Shown here: positions 46,132 through 54,859 of the stretch, in pieces
Layout of the letters: each line of letters begins with the position of its first letter
Position numbering within the stretch: position 1 is the stretch's first letter
Source of the DNA: an uncultured Desulfosoma sp.
GTDB taxonomy: Bacteria > Desulfobacterota > Syntrophobacteria > Syntrophobacterales > DSM-9756
Assembly (NCBI GenBank): GCA_937960435.1
Contig: CALGPN010000033.1
Location: forward strand, 1-55,679
Direction of reading: 5' to 3'
DNA: 55,679 nt
Translations under genes and position numbers: made by a program
The notes under the pieces: model-generated
Database searches by the model: none
The model's input: the letters and a program-made list of their open reading frames with translations, nothing else
Told to the model about the DNA's origin: nothing

Positions 46132-46794
46132 ATGGCTCGGAAGGACTATTACCGCATTCTCGGGGTTTCCAAGGGGGCGTCCCCGGACGAAATCCGAAAA
46201 GCCTATAGGAGACTCGCCCGTCGGCTCCATCCCGATCGAAATGAAGGGAACCCGGAGTGCGAAGAGCGTCTAAAAGAAATCAACGAAGCCTATTCGGTTC
46301 TGGGGGATCCGGAAAAGAAGAAAACCTACGATGCCGATTTTCCCCTTTCGCGCCAAAATTCACCGGCGTCGGCAAGGGATTGGGGCGGGTCTGTGAAGGA
46401 CAGCCGTCGCTTCATGAGAAAAGGCCCGTGGGAAAACCTTTTGGCGCAGCTTTTTCACGAGGCTTTCGCAGATGAGCCTTTCTTCGGCTCGAGGTTTCAT
46501 TATGGGCGTATGGAACCCCTGGAGCAGCGTTCCTATGGCGGGAAACGCAGCGCCGGAACCAAAGGGCCTTCCGTGGAAGTGCATATCGAGCTGGCCGAAT
46601 CACGCCGACTTCAAGGCGAGGAACGGTGGATTTCTTATCGTGTGGGGGGCCGAGTGGAAACGGTCCTGGTGCGGATTCCCCCGGGTGCCGACGACGGCAC
46701 GCGTCTAAGGATGGCCGGTCGCGGGGCGGAGTCTCCGGGAGGCGGTCCCCCAGGGGACCTTTATGTCGTGGTGCACGTGGTGCCCGATCCATGA
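46132..46794 (+). CDS. Short DnaJ-like co-chaperone (J domain plus one C-terminal domain)
   Basis: 220 aa, against about 370 for DnaJ and 300 for CbpA. The J domain (1-70) is complete: [20 protein letters not shown] and the HPD motif at 33-35, which stimulates DnaK. There is no zinc-finger domain. A linker (70-145) leads to one beta-sandwich domain (about 148-220) with [17 protein letters not shown] and [19 protein letters not shown], ending at VVHVVPDP, where normal proteins continue into a second such domain and a dimerisation region. It probably recruits DnaK to a specific client. Its stop overlaps the next start (ATGA at 46791-46794). Confidence 0.87.
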   Translation: MARKDYYRILGVSKGASPDEIRKAYRRLARRLHPDRNEGNPECEERLKEINEAYSVLGDPEKKKTYDADFPLSRQNSPASARDWGGSVKDSRRFMRKGPWENLLAQLFHEAFADEPFFGSRFHYGRMEPLEQRSYGGKRSAGTKGPSVEVHIELAESRRLQGEERWISYRVGGRVETVLVRIPPGADDGTRLRMAGRGAESPGGGPPGDLYVVVHVVPDP

Positions 46795-47528
46795 TGCCCA
46801 GAAAGTGCGCCGGAGTCGGGAGAGCGGCGGATAATCACGAGGAGCGCACCGTCACGATTTACCGGGCCGCAAGGGATTTTTTCCTGTTTCAAAACCTGGC
46901 TTATCCTCGCTCGGCCGCTTTGGAATGGGTGGGCAACCGTTTCAACCTCGATCGCGCGGACCGGGACATTCTGCGGCGAGGCGTCTTTTCCGAAAAAATC
47001 GCGGTGCGTCGGCTTGCCAAGCGGGTGTGCGGCACACGCTGGCGCCACCAACCCCTCTGGGTGGACGGCCACAACGTGCACATCACCGTGGAAAGTGTGG
47101 CGCTTGGGCGGCCGATGGTTCTGGCCAATGATGGGGCGCTGCGGGATGTGGCGGCCCTTTCCCGGAATTACAAACCGACGGCCGCTACGGAGATGACGGT
47201 GATGGCGGTGGCGCGCTTTCTCGAGGCTTTTCCGCCGCGTGAGGTCCACTTTCTTTTCGATGCTCCCATGAGCCGAAGCGGCGAGCTGGCGGCCCGCTAC
47301 CGTGAGGCGCTCCGGCGTTTGAACCTTTCGGGCGAAGCGCGGGCGGTCCCCGTCCCGGAACGGCACTTCCCCCGCTCGGGGGCCATCGTCGCCTCGGGGG
47401 ACCAAGCCGTGGTGGACGCCTGCGCCCAGTGGCTCGACCTGGCTCGATGGGTCGCGGATTTCCACGGGCTGCCCTTTTCCGGCTACGATTTTCGCTCCTT
47501 TCTTGCCTCCGAGGCGGTCGTGTGGTAG
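46791..47528 (+). CDS. DUF434-family protein
   Basis: 245 aa. The N-terminal half ([39 protein letters not shown]) matches my memory of the DUF434 family, and the second half ([48 protein letters not shown]) that of the associated DUF5616-type domain. The conserved acidic residues and glycines suggest a nucleic-acid or nucleotide enzyme, but no activity is known to me. Such proteins occur in archaea and sulfate reducers. It is translationally coupled to the short DnaJ, which might be its chaperone. Confidence 0.75.
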   Translation: MMPRKCAGVGRAADNHEERTVTIYRAARDFFLFQNLAYPRSAALEWVGNRFNLDRADRDILRRGVFSEKIAVRRLAKRVCGTRWRHQPLWVDGHNVHITVESVALGRPMVLANDGALRDVAALSRNYKPTAATEMTVMAVARFLEAFPPREVHFLFDAPMSRSGELAARYREALRRLNLSGEARAVPVPERHFPRSGAIVASGDQAVVDACAQWLDLARWVADFHGLPFSGYDFRSFLASEAVVW

Positions 47529-47614
47529 GGAGGGCGCTGTTCCGGCGCACCGAACCGATGGGCGGGCCCATGGCCGGGCCCTTCGGACATCTTCCAACGA
47601 AAGGTTGACGATTC

Positions 47615-48967
47615 ATGGCTGTGGTGGCTCCTTTTCGCGCGCTCCGTTACAACCCCGATCACATCGATGATCTCGGCCGTGTGATCACGCCCCCCTACGA
47701 CATCATCAGCCCGGCCGAACAAGACGCCTTTTACGCCCTGCACCCCTACAACATGATCCGCCTGGAGCTGGGCAAGACGGCACCGGATGACACCGAGGAC
47801 AATAACGCACACACACGGGCGGCCCGCTATCTCGTGCAATGGCGCCGCGACGGGGTTTTCATGCGGGAGCCGCAACCGGCCTTTTTCCCCTACGAACTCC
47901 ATTATCCTCTCGGCGACGGGCGAAAAACGCGCAAGGGCTTTTTCGGCCTTTTGCGCCTGGAAGAATTCGGTACGGGGTGTGTGCGGCCTCACGAACGCAC
48001 CTTCGAAAAGGTCAAAAGCGAGCGATTGGCGCTCATGGAGCGATGCCGGGCCCATCTCAGCCCCATATTCGTGCTTTTCAGCGATCCGGAAGGGCGGGTG
48101 CGCGAGGTGCTTTTCGAGTCCGGCGTCTCGGAGGAGGCGGCCCGGTGCGCCGATTCCCAAGGAAGCGAACACCGCCTTTTTCGATTGTCGGATCCCAAAC
48201 GCGTCCGCCGTGTCCATGAACTCATGGCGGACAAGGACATTTTTATCGCCGACGGCCACCATCGTTACGAGACGGCTCTCAACTACCGCCGTCTCATGAT
48301 GAAGGCGCACCCCGACGCTCCCGCGGAAGCCCCTTTTCATTACGTGCTCACCTACTTTTGTCCCATGGAAGACGACGGGCTTGTGGTGCTCCCCACCCAT
48401 CGGCTCCTGCCCCGGGTGGATGTCCCTTCGGCGAACGAGTTTCTAGAAAAAGGGCGGCCGTTTTTCCATGTTCTGTCCTTTCCCAGGACCGATGCGGGGC
48501 GAAAGGACTGGCACGAGAGCCTGGAAACATTCCGGGCCCGTAGGGAGACGGCCATCGGCTTTATTCATAAGGGAGATGATGCCTTCCGGGTGCTGAAAAT
48601 GGATCCTTCCGCGACCCGCGCCTTTCTCACGGAAAAAGGCTTCCCCCAAGTTCTCCAGGATTTGGACGTGGTCGTGGTGGATCACCTGTTGCTTCGCGGC
48701 CTTTTGGGCCTGGACGACGCCTATCTTTCTGACGCGGAAAACATTCGGTTCTGCCATGATCGAGATGAGGCATTAGAGACGGTGTTGTCCGGGGAGGCCG
48801 TCATGGGCTTTTTCGTCAATCCCACACGGGTGGATCAAGTGCGGGACGTGGCGCGTGCGGGCTTGATCATGCCGCACAAGGCGACGTATTTTTACCCCAA
48901 GGTTTACAGCGGCCTTGTCATGCATGCCATGGACCCGGAAGACGTCGTCGAGTTGCCGACCGCCTGA
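47615..48967 (+). CDS. DUF1015-family protein
   Basis: 450 aa, the normal size for DUF1015 (410-450). Hallmarks are VVAPFRALRYNPDH at the N-terminus, VITPPYDIISPAEQDAFYA, FVRPHERT-like CVRPHERTFEKVK, and the strongly conserved IADGHHRYETALNYR. FVNPTRVDQVRDVARAG and MPHKATYFYPKV close it. The family is widespread and probably enzymatic, judging by the conserved Asp-Gly-His-His-Arg, but its reaction is not settled. No membrane segment or signal peptide is seen. It starts 86 bp after the DUF434 gene and is likely co-transcribed. Confidence 0.9.
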   Translation: MAVVAPFRALRYNPDHIDDLGRVITPPYDIISPAEQDAFYALHPYNMIRLELGKTAPDDTEDNNAHTRAARYLVQWRRDGVFMREPQPAFFPYELHYPLGDGRKTRKGFFGLLRLEEFGTGCVRPHERTFEKVKSERLALMERCRAHLSPIFVLFSDPEGRVREVLFESGVSEEAARCADSQGSEHRLFRLSDPKRVRRVHELMADKDIFIADGHHRYETALNYRRLMMKAHPDAPAEAPFHYVLTYFCPMEDDGLVVLPTHRLLPRVDVPSANEFLEKGRPFFHVLSFPRTDAGRKDWHESLETFRARRETAIGFIHKGDDAFRVLKMDPSATRAFLTEKGFPQVLQDLDVVVVDHLLLRGLLGLDDAYLSDAENIRFCHDRDEALETVLSGEAVMGFFVNPTRVDQVRDVARAGLIMPHKATYFYPKVYSGLVMHAMDPEDVVELPTA

Positions 48968-49066
48968 AGCGAATCCACTTCCTGTCTCGTGCTCCTCTCG
49001 TCTCCGATGATCCGCCGTGGTTGCGAGATTGGTCACTCACGGACCCCTTGGAGGAGGGAAGGTGCC

Positions 49067-49891
49067 GTGGAGGAGAACGGGGGCGTCGCCCATGCCGAAG
49101 GGACGGCGACGACGGATCGTTTGTTCGGCGATTCTTTGGTGCTGAGTCAGGACCGCCGAGGGTACCGGTTTTCCGTGGACGCCGTCCTTTTAGCCGGGCT
49201 GACCCGCGTAAAGGCCAAGGACCGGGTGATGGAACTGGGCACCGGCTGTGGGGTGGTGATCCTCGCCTTTGCGGCACGAAACCTGGGGGCTCATTGGGAG
49301 GGGGTGGAGATCCAGCCGCGCTTGGCCGAGTTGGCCCGAAAGAACGTCGAAGCCAATGGCCTGGCCGGTCGAGTCTTTATCCATGCCATGGACTGGAAAG
49401 AGGTGCGCGAAGTTTTCGCACCCCAAGCGTTTGACCTGGTGGTGTCCAATCCTCCCTATCGCCGGGCCCTTTCGGGTAGGATCAACCCCGATGCCCAAAA
49501 GGCGACGGCGAGACATGAGATCACCGGCACCGTGCAGGACATGTTCGCCGCGGCAGCCTATCTGCTTAAGCACGGGGGCCGCTGTGCGGTCATTTATCCG
49601 GCGTCCCGATTGGATGATCTGATGGTGGCCGCCGTGGAAGCCGGCTTGCGTCCGAAACGGCTGATCCTCATCCATTCCCATGTGGAGGCGCCGGCAACGC
49701 TTGCCCACGTCGAATGCGTCAAGGGCGCCGGTCAGGAACTCCGTGTGGCGCCGCCTTTTTTTATCTACGAAAGACCCGGACGATACACCGCCGCAATGCA
49801 GCGGCTGCATCAGGGGCTTGTCGAAAACGGTGCGGAAGAGGAAACGGAAACCGAAAGGGGGTTGAGGCATGGATCTGGGTTTGAAAGGTAA
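49067..49891 (+). CDS. TrmN6-like tRNA adenine N6-methyltransferase
   Basis: 274 aa from a GTG behind GGAGGGAAG. It is a class I SAM methylase: motif I is VMELGTGCGVVILAFA (54-69), the acidic post-strand-2 residue is in GVEIQP, and the catalytic NPPY is at 128-131 (VVSNPPYRR). YRFSVDAVLLAGL before motif I is typical of TrmN6/YfiC, which methylates A37 of tRNA1(Val). Other N6-adenine or protein-Gln methylases share NPPY, so the substrate is probable rather than certain. Its 3' end overlaps the next gene by 23 bases. Confidence 0.85.
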   Translation: MEENGGVAHAEGTATTDRLFGDSLVLSQDRRGYRFSVDAVLLAGLTRVKAKDRVMELGTGCGVVILAFAARNLGAHWEGVEIQPRLAELARKNVEANGLAGRVFIHAMDWKEVREVFAPQAFDLVVSNPPYRRALSGRINPDAQKATARHEITGTVQDMFAAAAYLLKHGGRCAVIYPASRLDDLMVAAVEAGLRPKRLILIHSHVEAPATLAHVECVKGAGQELRVAPPFFIYERPGRYTAAMQRLHQGLVENGAEEETETERGLRHGSGFER

Positions 49892-50660
49892 GGTGGCTTT
49901 TGTGGCCGGAGCCAGTCAGGGTTTGGGGAAAGCCGTGGCCATGGAGTTGTGTCGGGAAGGAGCTAGGGTGGCCATCTGCGGGTTGGATGATCCGGAACTG
50001 CCCAAGGCCGTGGAAGACATCGCGGCGGCGACGGGCGGCGAGGTCATCGGCGTTCCGGCGGACGTGACCGTTTCAGAACAGGCAAAAAACTTTATCCGCA
50101 AGGGTTTGGATCATTTCGGGACTGTGGACATTTTGGTCAACAATGCAGGAGGTCCGCCAGCCAAGACGTTTCTCGAAATCGACGATGATCTCTGGCATTT
50201 CGGGTTTCGCTTGAACCTCATGAGCACCATCGTCATGACGCGCGAAGCCGTTCCGGTCATGATGGAGAAGCGATGGGGCCGGATCATCAACATGACGTCC
50301 GTTTCCGTCAAGCAGCCCATCGACGGGTTGATCCTTTCCAACACCATCCGATCCGGCGTCGTGGGGTTGGCCAAGACGCTTTCCAATGAATTGGCCCCAT
50401 ACAACATCACGGTCAACAATGTCTGTCCCGGCTATACCCTGACCGAGCGCGTGCGCAGCCTGGCCGTGGTCACAGCCCAAAAAGAAGGGAAAACGCCCGA
50501 AGAGATCATCGATCGATGGCGGGCGACCATCCCCATGGGGCGGTTGGGCACTCCCGAGGAATTTGCCGCGCTGGTAACGTTTCTGGCCTCGGACAGGGCC
50601 GGTTACATCACGGGAGCGTCCATCCACATCGACGGCGGGTATTACAAAGGGGTGATGTGA
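49869..50660 (+). CDS. Short-chain dehydrogenase-like protein lacking the catalytic Tyr and Lys
   Basis: 263 aa, resembling FabG overall. The cofactor motif GASQGLGKAVA, LVNNAGGPP and the C-terminal GYITGASIHIDGGYYKG are typical. At the active site, however, the sequence is SVSVKQPIDGLILSNTIR: Ser157 stands where Tyr is expected and Arg161 where Lys is expected, while Ser144 is kept. A known SDR subgroup shares this substitution. It may bind cofactor without classical reductase activity or use another mechanism. It overlaps the methylase gene and is 11 bp before a FabH-like gene, suggesting a shared acyl pathway. Confidence 0.85.
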   Translation: MDLGLKGKVAFVAGASQGLGKAVAMELCREGARVAICGLDDPELPKAVEDIAAATGGEVIGVPADVTVSEQAKNFIRKGLDHFGTVDILVNNAGGPPAKTFLEIDDDLWHFGFRLNLMSTIVMTREAVPVMMEKRWGRIINMTSVSVKQPIDGLILSNTIRSGVVGLAKTLSNELAPYNITVNNVCPGYTLTERVRSLAVVTAQKEGKTPEEIIDRWRATIPMGRLGTPEEFAALVTFLASDRAGYITGASIHIDGGYYKGVM

Positions 50661-50671
50661 AAGGATCGACC

Positions 50672-51670
50672 ATGAAGAGCACACGGCGGGTTCGGATTCG
50701 TTCGGTGGGGCGATATCTTCCCGAACGGAGGCTGACCAATGAAGACCTGGAAAAGATGGTGGACACCACCAACGAATGGATCGTCACGCGCACGGGCATC
50801 CGCGAACGGCGCATCTTGGACCTTGGCCTGGGCTGCTCCTATATGGCCTCCCGGGCCGCCCAGGAATGCCTGGAAAGGGCCGGCGTGGCCGCCTCCGAAG
50901 TGGATGCCATCATTGTGGGAACCGTGACGCCGGACATGTTTTTCCCATCCACAGCCTGCCTGGTCCAGAGGGCCATCGGCGCCGAAAAGGCGTGGGGTTT
51001 TGATGTGTCCGCGGGATGCTCCGGGTTTGTGTTTTCCATGACCACAGGGGTCCAGATGATCGAGTCGGGCCGATACGATAAGGTTTTGGCCATCGGCGCC
51101 GATGTGATGAGCAGCATCATCGATTACACGGACCGCAACACCTGCGTCCTTTTCGGCGATGCCGCCGGGGCGGTGCTTTTGGAGCCCTGCGAAGAGGAAG
51201 ATTACGGGGTCTTGGACTTCATCCAAAGGATCGACGGAGCCGGGGAGCCGTACCTGCATATGAAAGCGGGGGGCAGCCGCCGCCCCGCCAGCATGGAAAC
51301 CGTGCAGGCCCGGGAGCACTACGTCTATCAAGAGGGGAAAAAGGTCTTCAAGTTCGCCGTGACGGAAATGGCCGATGTGTCGGTCAAAATCTTGGAGCGC
51401 AACGGCCTGACGGGAAAAGATGTCAAGGTGTTCATCCCGCACCAGGCCAATTTGAGGATCATCGAGGCGTGCGCCAATCGCATGGGTCTGGACATGGACC
51501 GGGTGATCATCAACATCGACCGGTACGCCAACACCACCGGCGCCACCATCCCCCTATGCCTCTATGAAGCCACGGTGGAAAAGAATCTCCTGGAAAAGGG
51601 CGACTACCTGGTGATGTCGGCCTTCGGCGCGGGCTTTACCTGGGGAAGCATCCTCGTGCGCTGGATCTGA
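50672..51670 (+). CDS. fabH: 3-oxoacyl-ACP synthase III (FabH-like)
   Basis: 332 aa. The condensing-enzyme triad is complete: Cys116 in FDVSAGCSGFVF, His257 in VFIPHQANLRII and Asn287 in RYANTTGATIP. SVGRYLPERRLTNEDLE and TTNEWIVTRTGIRERRI form the expected N-terminus. It would start fatty acid chains from acetyl-CoA (or other acyl-CoA) and malonyl-ACP. Since no fabH lies in the plsX-fabF operon at 26.9-34.1 kb, this could be the housekeeping initiator, or a paralogue for a special product. The longer open frame upstream is the SDR gene in another phase. Confidence 0.93.
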   Translation: MKSTRRVRIRSVGRYLPERRLTNEDLEKMVDTTNEWIVTRTGIRERRILDLGLGCSYMASRAAQECLERAGVAASEVDAIIVGTVTPDMFFPSTACLVQRAIGAEKAWGFDVSAGCSGFVFSMTTGVQMIESGRYDKVLAIGADVMSSIIDYTDRNTCVLFGDAAGAVLLEPCEEEDYGVLDFIQRIDGAGEPYLHMKAGGSRRPASMETVQAREHYVYQEGKKVFKFAVTEMADVSVKILERNGLTGKDVKVFIPHQANLRIIEACANRMGLDMDRVIINIDRYANTTGATIPLCLYEATVEKNLLEKGDYLVMSAFGAGFTWGSILVRWI

Positions 51671-51675
51671 AAAAC

Positions 51676-51691
51676 GGGGGCGGGCGCCCCC
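51676..51691. terminator. Hairpin between convergent fabH and porB
   Basis: GGGGGC (51676-51681) and GCCCCC (51686-51691) around GGGC, within the 55-bp gap, only five bases after the fabH stop. No clean U tract follows on either strand. Confidence 0.45.
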
Positions 51692-51725
51692 ACATCTTTG
51701 CGGGAAGATGACAAGGCCGGGAGCC

Positions 51726-52625
51726 TTAAAGCCCGGCGCGGTTGAGGAAGCCCTCCCACCGTTCGTCAATGGCCTTTTGATAGGCCTCGATCTGTTCGGG
51801 CGTCATCTTCCTGAAGCGCGCCTGGGTCTTCAAGTAATCTTCGACGGGGCGTTTTCGGCGGGTCTTGGCCAGGTTGAGGCTTTTTCCCGTGAGGCGGAAA
51901 ACCCCGTTTTCCAGCTCGTAGAGCACCACCACTCCCGTTTCCACGGCCAAGCGCCCGATCTTGACGGTGTCCTTGGTGGGGTAGCCCCATCCGGCAGGGC
52001 AGGGAATGGCCAAATGGATGAAGCGCGTCCCGGAAATCCCGCGAGCCTTGGAAAACTTGTCATAGAGGTCCAGTGGGTAGGAAGAGCAAGTGGTGGCCAG
52101 ATACGCCGGGTGGTGGGCCTCCATGATTTGGATAAAATCCTTCTTGGGCTGTTCCTTCGGGTGCACGGGGGTGGTGGTGGTGATGGCTCCGGCGGGCGTG
52201 GCGCTGGAACGCTGGACCCCCGTGTTCATGTAAGCTTCGTTGTCGTAGCAGACGTAAATGAAATTCGTTTGCCTTTCCGCGGCACCGCTCAGAGCCTGGA
52301 TGCCCATGTCGAACGTGCCCCCGTCCCCGGCCATGGCCAGGACGGTGTAATCGTCTTTTCCCAGGGCCTTTAGACCCGCGACGAGCCCCGAGGCGGAAGC
52401 GGCGGTGCCGCCGAAGACATTGTTGACGGCGTTCACCAGGACCGGTGTTTTCGGGTACATGCCGTGCAAAATGGTCAGGCAGCAGGCCGGCAGGGTGACG
52501 ATGGTCTTGGGGCCCAAGGCTTTAAGCATGTGGCGGTAGGCGATGGGAAGGCCGCATCCCGCGCAGGTTCGGGTGCCGGGAAGGATGTATTCCTTTTCGG
52601 GAAGATCCAGAAGTGCTGTGGCCAT
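51726..52625 (-). CDS. porB: 2-oxoacid:ferredoxin oxidoreductase beta subunit
   Basis: 299 aa, normal for PorB. It binds thiamine diphosphate: AGDGGTFDMGIQALSGAAER is the GDG...N motif, continued by YVCYDNEAYMNTGVQ. RTCAGCGLPIAYR (Cys21, Cys24) and further cysteines would hold a [4Fe-4S] cluster. Together with PorA it converts pyruvate (or a related 2-oxoacid), CoA and ferredoxin to acyl-CoA, CO2 and reduced ferredoxin in the cytoplasm. It lies 14 bp after porA. Pyruvate is the likely substrate; aromatic 2-oxoacids are possible. Confidence 0.93.
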   Translation of the reverse strand: MATALLDLPEKEYILPGTRTCAGCGLPIAYRHMLKALGPKTIVTLPACCLTILHGMYPKTPVLVNAVNNVFGGTAASASGLVAGLKALGKDDYTVLAMAGDGGTFDMGIQALSGAAERQTNFIYVCYDNEAYMNTGVQRSSATPAGAITTTTPVHPKEQPKKDFIQIMEAHHPAYLATTCSSYPLDLYDKFSKARGISGTRFIHLAIPCPAGWGYPTKDTVKIGRLAVETGVVVLYELENGVFRLTGKSLNLAKTRRKRPVEDYLKTQARFRKMTPEQIEAYQKAIDERWEGFLNRAGL

Positions 52626-52639
52626 GGCGTGTCCTTGTC

Positions 52640-53845
52640 TCAGATTTCGTTGGAGAGCCAAACGGGGTGAAGAGGGGCGTTCCCATGGCTTTCGACGCTC
52701 AGGGTCCGGCGCGCCGCTTCACACAGATCGACGGGTTTGACGTCCTTTCCCCCGAGGCCCACGATGAAATTGACGGCAATGGGCCGAGCGCCGTTCAGCC
52801 CGTAAAGGGCGGCTTTGACTTCGGTGGCCAAGGCCCCTTCCAGGCCGTAACTGATGGCTTTTTCCACCACGGCCATTCGCGGCACACGGCTCAAAGCCTC
52901 GGCCACGGCTTTGACAGGAAAAGGCCGGAAGAGGCGCAGCCCCACGACCCCGGCGCGTACCCCCTGTTCCCTCAGGAGATCGCACGCCTCGGAGGCTTCG
53001 CTGCCCAAGGAACCCATGGTCACGAAGAGAATCTCGGCATCCTCCGTGCGGTACCGATAAAGAGGGTCTTCGTAGCTTCGACCGAATCGGGCGCCGAAAG
53101 TACGGCCTTCTTCCGCGATCACGTCCAAAGCGGATTCCAGGGTTTCCTGAAGGCGCCGCCGAATGCCCATGTATCCGGGCCAGAGGCGCCCGTCCACGCC
53201 GGGGATCGGGTCGGTCATGACCACGGGGTTGATGTTGACGGGACGTTCCGGATCCAGTTCGTAGGCCGGCCGAAAGGGGGGGAGATACTCGTCCACGGCC
53301 TCTTGGTCTGGGACGTCCACGGGCATCATGGTATGGGAGAGGCGAAAGCCGTCAAAGCACACCATCACCGGCACCAGCAGCCTTTCGGCCACCTTGTAGC
53401 CCAGGATGACCTGGTCGAGGATTTCCTGGTTGTTGAGGCAATAGAACTGCATCCAACCGGTGTCCCTCTGGGCGATGCTGTCTTGCATGTCGTTGAGGAT
53501 CGTCCACGGAGCCCCCAGGCCTCGGTTGGTCACCGGCATGACGATGGGCACGCGGGCTCCCGCCGCCCAGTGGAGCTGTTCGTGCATGTAGGCCAACCCG
53601 TTGGCGGCCGTCGCCGTAAAGGCCCGAGCGCCCACAAGCGAGGCGGAAATACAGACCCCCATGGCCGAATGCTCGCTTTCCACCCGGACGAATTCGGCAT
53701 GAAGTTCGCCGCTTTCCACGTATTCGGAAAGCACTTCGGGAATCTTGGACTGGGGTGTGATGGGGTAAGCGGCGATGACCTGGACCCGGCACAGTTTGGC
53801 CGCCAAAGCCGCCGTTTGATTTCCCGTAAGAATTTTTGCTCCCAC
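52640..53845 (-). CDS. porA: 2-oxoacid:ferredoxin oxidoreductase alpha subunit
   Basis: 401 aa, the length of a stand-alone PorA. AAYPITPQSKIPEVLSEY, VRVESEHSAMGVCISAS, TATAANGLAYMHEQLHWAAG, NDMQDSIAQRDTGWMQFY and VCFDGFRLSHTMMPVDVPD are the alpha-subunit landmarks, and MGSLGSEASEACDLLREQG begins the C-terminal domain. It starts at GTG. The gamma and delta (ferredoxin) subunits, which normally stand directly upstream in the order gamma-delta-alpha-beta, are absent from this locus. Confidence 0.93.
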   Translation of the reverse strand: MGAKILTGNQTAALAAKLCRVQVIAAYPITPQSKIPEVLSEYVESGELHAEFVRVESEHSAMGVCISASLVGARAFTATAANGLAYMHEQLHWAAGARVPIVMPVTNRGLGAPWTILNDMQDSIAQRDTGWMQFYCLNNQEILDQVILGYKVAERLLVPVMVCFDGFRLSHTMMPVDVPDQEAVDEYLPPFRPAYELDPERPVNINPVVMTDPIPGVDGRLWPGYMGIRRRLQETLESALDVIAEEGRTFGARFGRSYEDPLYRYRTEDAEILFVTMGSLGSEASEACDLLREQGVRAGVVGLRLFRPFPVKAVAEALSRVPRMAVVEKAISYGLEGALATEVKAALYGLNGARPIAVNFIVGLGGKDVKPVDLCEAARRTLSVESHGNAPLHPVWLSNEI

Positions 53846-53973
53846 GACTCTTCGAACCTTTCGTTATTCCTTGCGGAATTCGTCATGCGGACCTAAGCGG
53901 TCGAAAGTGAGACCATCACATATCCACGCTGGAAGCCCAAGTCAATGGGAATCCTTCCTCATGTCCCCTTTTC

Positions 53974-54073
53974 GGGCGGGCACAAGGCCCGCCCCTACGG
54001 GACTTGCGGCAATGCGGCATGGGATCAGCGGATATCCCCGGAACTTCCGGGCGGGCACAAGGCCCGCCCCTAC
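53974..54073. repeat. REP3: two direct copies of a GC-rich palindrome
   Basis: GGGCGGGCACAAGGCCCGCC followed by CCTAC occurs at 53974-53998 and 54049-54073, 75 bp apart and identical. Each forms a GGGCGGGC/GCCCGCCC-like hairpin. A degenerate third copy may follow at about 54077-54096. Related repeats are widespread in Gram-negative and environmental genomes, by recollection. Confidence 0.85.
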
Positions 54074-54205
54074 AGGCGCGGGCTTCGGGCGCGGACACAC
54101 AGGTCCCCCCTTTCCGGAGCGGGCAGGGCGCGAGGGAATCATCGTGCCCATGAAGTCCTTTTTCATCCTAAGGGAGGGCGAGGCGAAAAACGGAAGGAAA
54201 AAGGC

Positions 54206-54257
54206 AAAAAAAAAGAGAGCAGCCACTCACGGGGCATAAACCACACGAGCCGCTCTC
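54206..54257 (-). terminator. Rho-independent terminator of the PxxKW gene
   Basis: On the minus strand GAGAGC (complement of 54252-54257) pairs with GCTCTC (complement of 54215-54220), with further pairing inside, and runs into nine U residues (A tract 54206-54214 on the plus strand). It lies 26 bp after the stop codon. Confidence 0.8.
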
Positions 54258-54283
54258 CTTGTCATCCCGGAGGATGGTGCGAT

Positions 54284-54568
54284 TTACTTGGCTTTGGATG
54301 CCCGCTTGGATGCTTTGAGCGGGTTGATCTTCACCTGCTGCGTGGTCACAGGCGCTTTCACGTGAGTCGCGAAATTGCAATGACCCGTTTTCCACTTGAT
54401 GCCGGGATTGGGATAGCTGGCGCAAAAACGCCCCGCCGGGACCTCGACGACCCGCTGGCATCCTTCGCACTGTTCCACCACCTGATGGCAAGTGCCCCCG
54501 TTGTACCCACAGCCCGCTTTGGTCATGAAGGCGCAGTCCGTACCCGCCTTCACCGTTTGACAAATCAT
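54284..54568 (-). CDS. PxxKW-family cysteine-rich small protein
   Basis: 94 aa with nine cysteines. The segment ending CASYPNPGIKWKTGHCNFATH holds the PxxKW motif that names this family, which by recollection is largely limited to sulfate-reducing and related deltaproteobacteria. CAFMTKAGCGYNGGTCHQVVEQCEGC could bind a metal or iron-sulfur cluster. The C-terminus is lysine-rich. The function is unknown. A strong GGAGGTGAT ribosome-binding site, a TTGACA promoter and a clean terminator frame the gene, so it is an independent, probably well-expressed unit. Confidence 0.9.
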   Translation of the reverse strand: MICQTVKAGTDCAFMTKAGCGYNGGTCHQVVEQCEGCQRVVEVPAGRFCASYPNPGIKWKTGHCNFATHVKAPVTTQQVKINPLKASKRASKAK

Positions 54569-54617
54569 GGCGATCACCTCCGTTTTCGTCTTGTGATGTT
54601 CCCTGAAAATCGGCGAC

Positions 54618-54645
54618 ATAGTACTCACGAAAATTTCACTGTCAA
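54618..54645 (-). promoter_or_regulatory. Sigma70 promoter of the PxxKW gene
   Basis: On the minus strand: TTGACA (54640-54645), a 16-bp spacer and TACTAT (54618-54623). The -35 box is perfect; the -10 matches four of six. It lies about 50 bp before the ATG. Confidence 0.7.
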
Positions 54646-54859
54646 GCGTCATTCCCAAGAATTTTTTGAGACGGAGAAACTTTTTCGCAAAACCGAAAAA
54701 TCCGGCTAACCCGTTGAGCCCTATAGTTATTTCTGAAATCCTGCCTCGACACGTGAACCCGCTGCGGAAAACATGTTAAAGTTTTTTTTAAAAAGGGCGA
54801 TCTCTTCAGAGAGACCTGTGCACGATGGCGAACGCAGGGGGGCGCACAAACGCGCTGTG

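Larger units (their letters stand above)
53846..54283. other. Intergenic region with a third palindromic repeat family
   Basis: 438 bases with no supported gene; the open frame on the minus strand here is made of the repeats themselves. REP3 copies are at 53974-53998 and 54049-54073. The end of the region (54206-54257) is the terminator of the PxxKW gene. Confidence 0.7.

Noticed and set aside
53942-54226. A 94-codon minus-strand frame upstream of porA as a possible porD
   Set aside because: It is encoded largely by the REP3 repeats and has no cysteine clusters of a ferredoxin subunit.
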